From contig JAITFS010000227.1 in assembly GCA_031281195.1 (NCBI GenBank), positions 1-36,321 of the forward strand: a stretch of 36,321 nucleotides of DNA, read 5' to 3'. Every line of letters begins with the position of its first letter. The stretch's first letter is position 1. Position numbers and translations under genes: made by a program. Under the pieces are notes generated by a model. That model ran no database searches. It was not told the DNA's origin and saw nothing but the letters and a program-made list of their open reading frames with translations. This document shows, piece by piece, positions 10,570 through 19,147 of this stretch. The DNA is from Oscillospiraceae bacterium. GTDB taxonomy: Bacteria > Bacillota > Clostridia > Oscillospirales > Oscillospiraceae.

Positions 10570-11298
10570 ATGCCACTTAAAAACAAATCAGGATTATCGT
10601 TAATATTTGTGACAGGAATAATGTTCCTTTTACTTGGGGTGGGAACATCCGTATTGGCAGCTGCAAGTGCCACTGTTGGAGCAGGTATGCGCCAAAACGA
10701 ATACAATAGAGCGATGGCACTTAGCAACTCGATTCACAGAAGCATTGAGTATAGTTTAAACAACATGAGTGCAGAAGCAAACTCTTTAGGTTACAGAATT
10801 GCGTTATATTTACATGAGGAGGGAGAAGCTGCTCCTAATATTAATATTACCGGTATGACACTTGCCGGTGATGATACACCGGAAATTAATTTTCATAACA
10901 ATGTGGTATTATCATTTACCAAAATACAGCTCATAGAGGGTGGACCTGTTGGATATATGCCACCGGTTTTAGATGCTATTTCAGGAGCTGAGATAATTCC
11001 TGCACAAGCACGAATACCATACACAGTTGAGTTTAATGTTCGAATGGTTGTAACAGTACAAATCAACACCGGTCAAAGATTATTTGTGGGTCAAAGGCTT
11101 ATCACCACACAAGCAATATATGACTATACAGGTGGTGTATTGTCTGATGAAGGTGCTGCTGATGCACATACCGCAGCAGGATTTCCAAATGAAGGAACAT
11201 TTAATCAAGGTAGCAATATTTATGACCCTCTGAGTTTTTATGGCGTTGGTAATTACGGTGTTTGGACACTAGTAGACTTCATTGTCGGAGAAAATTGA
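10570..11298 (+). CDS. PilX-like / type IV pilus accessory protein with N-terminal hydrophobic helix
   Basis: N-terminus KNKSGLSLIFVTGIMFLLLGVGTSVLAAASATVGAGMRQNEYNRAMALSNSIHRSIEYSL; position in the prepilin operon. Confidence 0.65.
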   Translation: MPLKNKSGLSLIFVTGIMFLLLGVGTSVLAAASATVGAGMRQNEYNRAMALSNSIHRSIEYSLNNMSAEANSLGYRIALYLHEEGEAAPNINITGMTLAGDDTPEINFHNNVVLSFTKIQLIEGGPVGYMPPVLDAISGAEIIPAQARIPYTVEFNVRMVVTVQINTGQRLFVGQRLITTQAIYDYTGGVLSDEGAADAHTAAGFPNEGTFNQGSNIYDPLSFYGVGNYGVWTLVDFIVGEN

Positions 11299-11299
11299 T

Positions 11300-11635
11300 A
11301 TGATAAATAAAATAGTCAAGATTCTAAAATCAAATAGGGGAGAGTCAATTATGGAATCCGTGGTTGCACTGGTTATACTCGGTATGCTGATGACTACCAT
11401 AATGGCTATTATAGCTTTTTCTCTCACAATGACAGCCAGATCAACCAGTAACGCAACAGTAACACAAGCTGCATTTAATGAATTGTTTTTAGGAAATGGA
11501 TTCGATGAGGATAATTCTGTACTTCTCACTATAACAACTGTTGATTTTGAAGTTTCGCACAATGTAGTTATAGGAACTGTAGAAGTTGTTGCCGGAGTCC
11601 CATTTGGCTTCGCGTTTTTACCCGACCCTGATTAG
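11300..11635 (+). CDS. Prepilin-like protein (minor pseudopilin)
   Basis: NRG|ESIMESVVALVILGMLMTTIMAIIAFSLT with E at +5; ATG at 11300 with cggag upstream, just after the previous stop (ORF track starts at 11282). Confidence 0.7.
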   Translation: MINKIVKILKSNRGESIMESVVALVILGMLMTTIMAIIAFSLTMTARSTSNATVTQAAFNELFLGNGFDEDNSVLLTITTVDFEVSHNVVIGTVEVVAGVPFGFAFLPDPD

Positions 11636-11661
11636 TGGTTTATCTAATTGATGAGCCTTTG

Positions 11662-11680
11662 CCCTCTTTAGTAAAGAGGG
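11662..11680. repeat. Hairpin within an intergenic repeat-like element (about 11650-11729)
   Basis: ccctcttta-gt-aaagaggg, followed by GC-rich ggtgccgaatccgtgcgacggggagtcc that contrasts with the AT-rich surroundings. Confidence 0.4.
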
Positions 11681-11766
11681 GTGCCGAATCCGTGCGACGG
11701 GGAGTCCTCAGACGGCGGGTGATTTGTTAAAGATTAGCACACTTTATTACTTGAAAGAGAATTATT

Positions 11767-12345
11767 ATGAGAAAAATCCTTAAATGCAAAAAAGGCATAT
11801 CCTTAATGGAAATACTGGTTGGAAGCCTTATCTTTACAATGGTTGCTATGACAGTATCTTCTGTTATGGCTCCAATAATGATGGCATTTAACAGAGCCAA
11901 CAGCCTTGCAGAATACAGCACCGTCCTTGACTCTGTTGGAAATCAAATAGCAAATGACATCATGCGTGGTGTTGTTTTAGAAACTGAACCAGACCTAACT
12001 TTGCCAATAAATAGTGTTTTTCCTGATGACTACGATGATGGTTACGTGATGATACTGGTTCGCACAGAGGGAACTATTGAATACAGAACTGCTCTTGTTG
12101 GCGGATTACAAATTCTACAAAGACGTATCAGCCCTGCAACAGCATTTACAGATGTTTTTGCGAGAGATTTCTACAGAGCAAAAAATGTATCATTTCAAGT
12201 AACAGAAGCTGATGATATTGAGCAAGGATTTAACATCGAAGTAACTGTTGACTCATTTAACCAAATGAGCAGGGGAGCAGCAGGTGGTTCAATCACCCGC
12301 ACCTTCGCCGTCAGAACAATGTTCACCGAAAGCGACGAAGATTAG
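11767..12345 (+). CDS. Prepilin-like protein (minor pseudopilin)
   Basis: CKKG|ISLMEILVGSLIFTMVAMTVSSVMAPIM with E at +5. Confidence 0.75.
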   Translation: MRKILKCKKGISLMEILVGSLIFTMVAMTVSSVMAPIMMAFNRANSLAEYSTVLDSVGNQIANDIMRGVVLETEPDLTLPINSVFPDDYDDGYVMILVRTEGTIEYRTALVGGLQILQRRISPATAFTDVFARDFYRAKNVSFQVTEADDIEQGFNIEVTVDSFNQMSRGAAGGSITRTFAVRTMFTESDED

Positions 12346-12376
12346 GCGGTTAGTGGGGTAGTAGAAACGGACTTTC

Positions 12377-12401
12377 GTAGGGGCGGATGGTTATCCGCCC
12401 G
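12377..12401. repeat. REP-like palindrome, GCGGAT type
   Basis: gtaggggcggatggttatccgcccg. Confidence 0.7.
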
Positions 12402-12459
12402 TGTTCTTAAAGCAACCAAGAGTTATATATTTAAATTGTTCTTATTTATTTACTGATTT

Positions 12460-12675
12460 CTAAGTTCTTTTTGTACTATTCACAATTTTAAAGCCGTATT
12501 TTTTTGCAGCTTCTGCACCACGACGATTATAGTAAACCGTTCGCTCAGCTACGGTCATATCTTTTGTTCTATCATTTAGCATTAAACGAATAGCATGTAC
12601 TTCACGTAGTGGCATTGGTTCATTTATTACGCTTGAGTCATTCATATAATCATTAAGCGTTTTCACGATCAACAA
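12460..12675 (-). CDS. Small putative antitoxin partner of the PIN protein
   Basis: 71 aa, overlaps the 3' end of the PIN ORF on the same strand; REVHAIRLMLNDRTKDMTVAERTVYYNRRGAEAAKKYGFKIV resembles small proteins often paired with PIN genes (recalled, not searched). Confidence 0.55.
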   Translation of the reverse strand: MLIVKTLNDYMNDSSVINEPMPLREVHAIRLMLNDRTKDMTVAERTVYYNRRGAEAAKKYGFKIVNSTKRT

Positions 12676-13138
12676 CCTCCATTGGTGAATGAATTTCTAT
12701 TGGTCTATATCCAAAATCGGTATTTACACGCCCTGTCATAATAACTGTTTTCTTCCTAACAATATGTTTAAAGTTTAAGCTGATAATCATATCCATATCA
12801 TTGACTGAAGCAACTGCGATATGTTGTGCATCAATTATGCTTCCGAGAGGGATAATACCTTGATTTTGATAAGTAGTAGCAAGCATGTTAGCCTCTTCTG
12901 ACGAATCCAACACAGTTATATTGTACTCAATGATGAGGTTAATCATTTTCTCAGCTCGTTCAGTAGGTGCTTCCTGTAACTCATCAACTGTATATACAGA
13001 AGTAAATGCTTCATACTTTTTTGCTTTGATTTCCTCAAATAACTTAACAGTATCTGCATGAGCTTCACGATTATATTCATAATAATAATTAAACAATGTG
13101 GTTTCAAGATAAATTCGCTGGGTACGCATACAAATCAA
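12653..13138 (-). CDS. PIN-domain protein (VapC-like putative RNase toxin)
   Basis: RIYLETTLFNYYYE start, SVYTVDEL, and IPLGSIIDAQHIAVASVNDMDMIISLNFKHI match PIN-fold acidic motif layout. Confidence 0.7.
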   Translation of the reverse strand: MICMRTQRIYLETTLFNYYYEYNREAHADTVKLFEEIKAKKYEAFTSVYTVDELQEAPTERAEKMINLIIEYNITVLDSSEEANMLATTYQNQGIIPLGSIIDAQHIAVASVNDMDMIISLNFKHIVRKKTVIMTGRVNTDFGYRPIEIHSPMEVVDRENA

Positions 13139-13254
13139 CTCCTAATTTAATTATACTATGTATTATGTAATTTTTCAAACATTATAAACGCTTCACTACC
13201 AAATACAGATGAAGTAAATTCCTACACACTGCTGACATAACAAGGATATTTATA

Positions 13255-13983
13255 TTAATCAGTATTCGCATACTTTTCCTCCCACATTTTCTCACTAACA
13301 TCATCCTTGTTTTTTAGGTACAGTCGCTCAGCTTCGCTAACAAAATTTGAGCGTAAATTAGCAAATGCAACCTTCGCAGCATTATCATAAATGTAGTATT
13401 TATCTTCTGACCATCGTATTGGATTTTCGTCAATGTATTGCCAAATACGCAAATAATCACTCTCATTGCGTATAATATGGTCATGGAACGACCGTTGCCA
13501 CATTGAAAAACCAATTTGTTTGGTAGTAATTGATTTCAAACTCTGTACAACTCGTGAAATAGATATTTTCGTGGTCGATTCATTTTTGTGTGTTTTATCA
13601 TGCTTTTGGGAAATTAAGGATTTTGTTGTAGGGGACGTGCCCCCGCGCGTCCCGTTGTTATTTTGCAAATATAATTCATTTTTGATAAACGCAATTATAT
13701 GTATATGATTTGGCATAATTGCGTATTTGTCAATAAACACACATGGATATACAGTATTAATTTTGCAAATCCCCTTATCAACAATCACACCAATTTCTGA
13801 TAATTCTACGCACGGGACGCGCAGGGGCACGTCCCCTACAACAACTTTACCTAATAATCCATGACCGTCTTTAACACAAATTGTAACAAAATAACAACCT
13901 GATTGTGAATAATCGTAATTGATTAATCGCATTGGTTTTCTTGTAATCATTCTTTTTAAATATATACTGTCCATACATAACAC
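13255..13983 (-). CDS. REP-associated tyrosine transposase (RAYT, Y1_Tnp family)
   Basis: YDYSQSGCYFVTICVKD, AIMPNHIHIIAFI (HxH motif), FSMWQRSFHDHIIRNESDYLRIWQYIDENPIRW. The true start may be the ATG at 13974. Confidence 0.88.
   Translation of the reverse strand: MLCMDSIYLKRMITRKPMRLINYDYSQSGCYFVTICVKDGHGLLGKVVVGDVPLRVPCVELSEIGVIVDKGICKINTVYPCVFIDKYAIMPNHIHIIAFIKNELYLQNNNGTRGGTSPTTKSLISQKHDKTHKNESTTKISISRVVQSLKSITTKQIGFSMWQRSFHDHIIRNESDYLRIWQYIDENPIRWSEDKYYIYDNAAKVAFANLRSNFVSEAERLYLKNKDDVSEKMWEEKYANTD
13628..13654. repeat. REP-like palindrome inside the RAYT gene, copy 1
   Basis: gtaggggacgtgcccccgcgcgtcccg; read on the minus strand as ...NGTRGGTSPT... in frame. Confidence 0.85.
13813..13839. 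repeat. REP-like palindrome inside the RAYT gene, copy 2, inverted relative to copy 1
   Basis: cgggacgcgcaggggcacgtcccctac; read on the minus strand as VVGDVPLRVPC in frame. Confidence 0.85.
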
Positions 13984-14075
13984 CTATAATCATAATACCA
14001 TGATTTATAGGACGATTACAACGGTGACATTCTGTCACCTTACGTTCCCTACAAACAAATATTTCAACACCCACC

Positions 14076-14102
14076 GTAGGGGACGTGCCCCTGCGCGTCC
14101 CA
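14076..14102. repeat. REP-like palindrome upstream of RAYT
   Basis: gtaggggacgtgcccctgcgcgtccca followed by ttatgttagattg. Confidence 0.8.
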
Positions 14103-14158
14103 TTATGTTAGATTGGTTGCATTAATATCAAACAGGACACACATCTGCACGTCCTTCC

Positions 14159-14185
14159 GTAGGGGACGTGCCCCCGCGCGTCCCG
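14159..14185. repeat. REP-like palindrome upstream of RAYT, second copy
   Basis: gtaggggacgtgcccccgcgcgtcccg followed by ttatgttagattg, 83 bp from the previous copy. Confidence 0.8.
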
Positions 14186-14239
14186 TTATGTTAGATTGAC
14201 TGGACTGTATTAACAACGCACCCGCCCCGTCACACACTC

Positions 14240-14791
14240 CTACTGCGGGTTTAAGTATGTGAGTTCAAAGGCTAGGGTAATTACTCCAAATTCATCATCT
14301 TCTAAATCACGTGATAATAGGTAACTCATACTCACAATTCGAATATGTTGTTTTTCATCAACATCATCAAGTAGGTTTAAAAAAGAATCATAAGTACCTA
14401 CAACACTCATGCTTACAGATATAATTACAAATAAATCATCGGGAGTAGGTCTGTCAAAAGGTCTAACACTCCATGATGTTGGGCGTAAATTATTACTAAG
14501 ACATAGATTTGTTAAGGCACTGTCAATTTCTTCATTAGTAACTAATACCGGATAATCAAGAGTGATTTCGGTAAATCTCTCATTAGCAAGTCTGTTTTCA
14601 TCTTCATATTGAAATCTATTTTCTATACGTGATCTAACAACATTGACCTCTTCATCAAGTAACCTATTTTCTTCATTTGCAATATCAAGTCTTTCAAGCA
14701 TTGGAACAACACCAAATATGGCTACAAGAGTTACAGCACCTACTATTGCGACTATGAAAATAAGCATTTTCTCACGTTTAGTTATCTTCAT
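14240..14791 (-). CDS. pilO: PilO-like type IV pilus assembly protein
   Basis: N-terminal KREKMLIFIVAIVGAVTLVAIFGVVPMLERLDIANEENRLLDEEV (single TM then coiled coil); directly downstream of pilMN with a 14-bp overlap. Confidence 0.65.
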   Translation of the reverse strand: MKITKREKMLIFIVAIVGAVTLVAIFGVVPMLERLDIANEENRLLDEEVNVVRSRIENRFQYEDENRLANERFTEITLDYPVLVTNEEIDSALTNLCLSNNLRPTSWSVRPFDRPTPDDLFVIISVSMSVVGTYDSFLNLLDDVDEKQHIRIVSMSYLLSRDLEDDEFGVITLAFELTYLNPQ

Positions 14792-16247
14792 TTTGAATTA
14801 CCTCCTCATTCCAGCCAACTTGAACAATATCTATTGAAAATGATTGATGTCCGGTTGCTGTTGTTGAGTAAGCTGTATAATAGACATCTTCAATTAAAGC
14901 ATTGTTTCTTAGGTTTTCTACAAATGTAGAAGCATAAAATTCTTCTGATGTTATTGCAGTTACACTCATTTTAGCATCTACATAGTTAAAGCTGATAGAG
15001 GATACTACAACAGTTTCACCGGCAATACTTAATACTGTTTCAAAAAGTTCTCTATGTACATGTGGCATTGAGTTAAGTTCTACTGTTCTTGCTTCTACAG
15101 CAGATGACAAAGTGTTGATTCTATTAGTGTGAATAATCAACATATCTATTTCATTACGTTCATCAAACACAGCAGGACTATCTAAATAATCTCTCATATC
15201 ATTATTATCTATATTAAGTATAGTTGTTAAAATTAGCAAAGTACCAAGAGTTATAGCAATAACTGCTGCTGTAATAATTCCGATTGGTATCATCGGGTTA
15301 ATTTTTTTATCACCTTTTTTTGCACGTTCCAGCATTTTTATACTGGCAAACACATCAGGTGCGTTTTCCGGCATCAGAGCGTTTAGAAACGCATAGTGAG
15401 CATCAGCAGGTACTTGCTCAGTTCCTGTTGAGTTACCATAAATGTCTAATAATCCAAAGCGTATATCAGGGTAATTATTATTTGATGCAATAAGTTCCAT
15501 ATCGTTTGAATCAAGTCCGATATATAAGCTATGCGTTATATCTGCAAAGTTTTGTGACTTGATAAATTGATTAATTCCGGCAAGGCTGTTTAGAGTGCTG
15601 TTAACTATAGTGACACGGTCTTCACCATATAGTCTTGTTCTCGACTGGAACACACTCACACCATCCTGGAAAATCATAGAGAACAATATAACATCATCAA
15701 TTACATTAAGCACAAATGGTGTTGTCTTTAACTCAGGTTTTGATGATATAAAACGAAGTAAGGTCTGTACACCAAGATGAATTGAAGTTAAAGTTATTCC
15801 TGCTGCGGCAAACATTGCTATATAGTTTTGAGCATGAATATTCTCAACACCGGAAGCTAATATCTGCTTCGAGCCGTCAGGATTATCAGCAAGAGCATAA
15901 AAGCTGCAAAGCAGATTCTCTGCATCTTGTGCAACCTCAGAGAACTCATCACGTATAACCCTATCATACATAATTGGTGTAAGCTTACCCGGGACTGTGA
16001 CCTTTTTTGTGTAGACAAAACTACCGTCAAGCACAAGTGATGCATCCTTAAATGCTCCAGGTACTTGTGACTTTAGTGAGTTTAATCCATCGATAACAGG
16101 TGCTGCATCGATGATAACACCGTTCATAACACATTCATCCGGAAGGGGATAAGTGTTAAACGCCTTGACTGCAATACGTGATCCACCACCACTTGTGTAT
16201 GAGACAACCTTTATTGCATGTCTGGAGATTTGAATTGATGATTTCAT
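14778..16247 (-). CDS. PilM-PilN-like fusion protein
   Basis: N-terminal actin-like PilM-type sequence (SSIQISRHAIKVVSY...LVLDGSFVYTKKVTVP), then TM segment IPIGIITAAVIAITLGTLLILTTIL and a PilN-like tail (SIAGETVVVSSISFNYVDAKMSVTAITS). Confidence 0.7.
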   Translation of the reverse strand: MKSSIQISRHAIKVVSYTSGGGSRIAVKAFNTYPLPDECVMNGVIIDAAPVIDGLNSLKSQVPGAFKDASLVLDGSFVYTKKVTVPGKLTPIMYDRVIRDEFSEVAQDAENLLCSFYALADNPDGSKQILASGVENIHAQNYIAMFAAAGITLTSIHLGVQTLLRFISSKPELKTTPFVLNVIDDVILFSMIFQDGVSVFQSRTRLYGEDRVTIVNSTLNSLAGINQFIKSQNFADITHSLYIGLDSNDMELIASNNNYPDIRFGLLDIYGNSTGTEQVPADAHYAFLNALMPENAPDVFASIKMLERAKKGDKKINPMIPIGIITAAVIAITLGTLLILTTILNIDNNDMRDYLDSPAVFDERNEIDMLIIHTNRINTLSSAVEARTVELNSMPHVHRELFETVLSIAGETVVVSSISFNYVDAKMSVTAITSEEFYASTFVENLRNNALIEDVYYTAYSTTATGHQSFSIDIVQVGWNEEVIQNEDN

Positions 16248-16332
16248 TAATTGTCAATTCCTTTCTTCTATCCTTGGGTATAAATAATCGACAGATATAT
16301 TATAAATACATTGGGTTTAAATAGCAAGATAT

Positions 16333-17538
16333 TTAACTAAATCCACCGATAGCATCTATATTGTTATACATTTCCATCATTGGTAGCATAACTGCAAGTA
16401 ATACCGAGCCTATGCCAACAGCGAGTATTATAATCATTACCGGTTGAATTAACTCAACCAGTTTATCCATCGCCATTTCTGCTTCATAATCAAAAGCCTC
16501 TGCAGTAGACTCAAGCATAGCATCTAGTCTACCGGATTCTTCACCAATCATTATTGTTGTGGCAAGCTTTTTATCAAAACCATCTACCTTAGCTATTGAT
16601 GATGCAAGTGGTTGACCATTTCGTACTTCATTAACAACATCTGTGAATTGATCTGCAATATACGTATTATTAACTATAGTTGCTGTAATTTCTAAAGCAC
16701 GTATCATCGGAATACCACTGGAATAAAGCGATGATAAGGTTCTGCCAAATCTTGCAGTATATATTACTTTAAGTAACTTACCAATAACGGGGAACTTTAG
16801 CTTAAGCTTATCAAACCCGTATCTAACTTTAGGATTTTGTAATAAAATCTGAACAGCTAATACTAATACAAGTACGGCAATTAACACTAAATACCACCAA
16901 TTTATCATAAAGTCGCTTATATTAAGCATTATAACTGTAACTAGTGGCATATCTTCCATTGCTTCAAATAGCTCAAAAAAGTTAGGTAAAATTACAGTAA
17001 ATAGGAGCATAACTGCAGCAATTGTAGTAACAAGCAGAACAATCGGATATGTCATGGCTGATTTAACTTTTGCATTTAGTTTATGTTCCTTTTCATAATG
17101 AGAAGCCATTTTGTCAGTAACATTCTCAAGCTGTCCGCTAGCTTCTCCTGAGGCATACATATTAACAAGAAGCTCAGGAAACGCTCTGGGTTGTAGCCGC
17201 ATTGCTTCGGATAAAGTATAACCCATCAAAACATCACGATGTATTTTTTCATAAATTTTTATAACACTAGGATGAAAATCACGCTCCTTTAGTATCTCCA
17301 TAGCTCGGACAATAGTAATACCACTCGATAGCATACTTGTGAGCTGACGTGAAAACTCGGCAACATCCTTTGCTTTCATACGATATCGGGTAGAGGTGTC
17401 TTCCTTAATTGAGTGTTCTGTAGGTACAAGATCCTGAGCACGTAAAAGACGTCGTAAATCTTCTTCATCACGTGCGTCAATTTCACCGCTTACCTTCTGA
17501 CTTGCTAAGTTTATTGCCTGATAATGATATTTTGGCAT
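16333..17538 (-). CDS. pilC: PilC/GspF-family inner-membrane platform protein
   Basis: YHYQAINLASQKVSGEIDARDEEDLRRLLRAQ, AEFSRQLTSMLSSGITIVRAMEIL, GEESGRLDAML, TM segments. Confidence 0.93.
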   Translation of the reverse strand: MPKYHYQAINLASQKVSGEIDARDEEDLRRLLRAQDLVPTEHSIKEDTSTRYRMKAKDVAEFSRQLTSMLSSGITIVRAMEILKERDFHPSVIKIYEKIHRDVLMGYTLSEAMRLQPRAFPELLVNMYASGEASGQLENVTDKMASHYEKEHKLNAKVKSAMTYPIVLLVTTIAAVMLLFTVILPNFFELFEAMEDMPLVTVIMLNISDFMINWWYLVLIAVLVLVLAVQILLQNPKVRYGFDKLKLKFPVIGKLLKVIYTARFGRTLSSLYSSGIPMIRALEITATIVNNTYIADQFTDVVNEVRNGQPLASSIAKVDGFDKKLATTIMIGEESGRLDAMLESTAEAFDYEAEMAMDKLVELIQPVMIIILAVGIGSVLLAVMLPMMEMYNNIDAIGGFS

Positions 17539-17584
17539 AATATCCTCCTAAAGAAAGGGAGTAAAACGTGGTTTGGGGGCTAGC

Positions 17585-17660
17585 GTCATTGCGGGCTTGA
17601 CCCGCAATCCCCTAAGCATAACGCTATCTTCGGGGGATTCCGTGTCGAGCACGGAATGAC
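17585..17660. repeat. Interspersed structured repeat with GTCATT/AATGAC ends and two internal hairpins
   Basis: GTCATT-GCGGGCTTGACCCGC-AATCCCC...GGGGGATT-CCGTGTCGAGCACGG-AATGAC. Confidence 0.7.
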
Positions 17661-17674
17661 GATTATTTTGAATA

Positions 17675-18472
17675 TTAATAAAAGAAAAGTGATAAATACC
17701 AATCTATTAGCTGTTGACCAAAGAATATTGAAACCGCAACACCTGCACAAAGAGCAGGACCAAAAACTATATGTTGTCCGCGTTTTCTTCTACCGCTTAC
17801 CATAAGATAAACCGCAGTACCTCCACCGAGGAGAATCGCTATAAAAAACGCTGCGAGAGTTAGTTGCCAGCCGAGCATAAGTCCGCATATTGCTATTAAC
17901 TTTATGTCTCCGCCTCCAAATGCTCCGGGGATTATTAGAGAAACAATAAGCATTGGGAGTGCGACTGAAAAGAGTCCGATGATGTGTGATATTGACGATA
18001 TATCAGGTAACCATATTATTGCGGCTGCTGTGGGAATTATTAGAGCTAAAATCAAACTGTCGGGAATCTCGGAGGTATTAAAGTCTATTATTGTTACTGC
18101 AAGCAATATCATCAAGACTATATAAACAGTTGGTGCGAGGTGATTTATACCATAATACCAAAAACATGTTACTGCAAATAATGCTCCGAGTAATTCAACT
18201 ATAGGATACCGTGGTGATATTCGTCTGTTGCAGTGTTTACATCGACCCTTTAACATTAACCAGCTTAGCACGGGGACAAGCTCTATTGGACTGAGTGTTT
18301 CACCACAACCGGGGCATTGAGATCTATTACTACTTAGAAACGCTCCCTTAATAGGAAGACGTGATATAACAACATTTATAAAACTTCCGACACATAAACC
18401 AAAAACACCAATCAGTGCATATATAAAAACAATTGCAAACAAGGGAAGATATTCCATTATGTTTACCGCCAT
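17675..18472 (-). CDS. pilD: Prepilin peptidase (A24 family)
   Basis: GSFINVVISRLP, CPGCGETLSPIELVPVLSWLMLKGRCKHCNRRISPRYPIVELL, FGGGDIKL. Confidence 0.94.
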   Translation of the reverse strand: MAVNIMEYLPLFAIVFIYALIGVFGLCVGSFINVVISRLPIKGAFLSSNRSQCPGCGETLSPIELVPVLSWLMLKGRCKHCNRRISPRYPIVELLGALFAVTCFWYYGINHLAPTVYIVLMILLAVTIIDFNTSEIPDSLILALIIPTAAAIIWLPDISSISHIIGLFSVALPMLIVSLIIPGAFGGGDIKLIAICGLMLGWQLTLAAFFIAILLGGGTAVYLMVSGRRKRGQHIVFGPALCAGVAVSIFFGQQLIDWYLSLFFY

Positions 18473-18524
18473 GTAAATAGAGTTTTGCTAAGCTTACTTC
18501 TAACAATGACTATTTAGGCTTACT

Positions 18525-18558
18525 TCGCTTCGCTCGATGTAAACAACGAACGAAGCGA
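18525..18558. terminator. Intergenic stem-loop between the pilA-like gene and pilD
   Basis: tcgcttcgctcg ... cgaacgaagcga, 11 of 12 bp complementary; no clear T-tract. Confidence 0.35.
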
Positions 18559-18590
18559 TTGATTATCATAAAATGATGGATGTGTAAAGC

Positions 18591-19100
18591 TTAACCACCG
18601 CCACCGAGTGGACCACCTGTTAATGCACTAATCTCATTAATTGGATCGCGAATATAAGTAGAGTTTCCTCCTGCAATAGTTACAAGAAACTCTCCACTAG
18701 CAAACACAACTCCGGTAACACGATTTCCCGATAGTGTAAAGGCTCCAAATCGAGTAGGAACTAAACCATCTTCGGCAAGCATAGTTGTAAACATATTACC
18801 CCAACCAGCGTTACTGCTAGTAAAAGGTTGGCTGTCTACACCACGTAGCATTCTGTTAAAGTTATCATTAGTTACGGTAGCACCTGGAGCTTGACCAGCT
18901 GCCCAGTGGGTTAGAATACTTTGTGCTGCTGTTATACCAACACGTGCGTTTGCAATAGCTGTGCTTGCTCTTGCGTTTCTGGCAAAACCTATAAAGGTTG
19001 GAATAAGTGCTGCTGCGAGGATTGCGAGGATGACTATTACAATTATGAGTTCCATAAGTGTAAAGCCTTTTTTACTTCTAAGAGTTTGCATAATTTTCAT
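18591..19100 (-). CDS. Type IV pilin (PilA/GspG-like), probable major pilin
   Basis: SKKG|FTLMELIIVIVILAILAAALIPTFIGFARNARAS. Confidence 0.88.
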   Translation of the reverse strand: MKIMQTLRSKKGFTLMELIIVIVILAILAAALIPTFIGFARNARASTAIANARVGITAAQSILTHWAAGQAPGATVTNDNFNRMLRGVDSQPFTSSNAGWGNMFTTMLAEDGLVPTRFGAFTLSGNRVTGVVFASGEFLVTIAGGNSTYIRDPINEISALTGGPLGGGG

Positions 19101-19147
19101 TTTATTAGTCGTTCCTTTCTATTTTTGTGATTATTTCTAATCATTGA

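Noticed and set aside
13466-13708. 80-aa plus-strand ORF across the RAYT gene
   Set aside because: Antisense to RAYT and includes the palindrome; no independent support.
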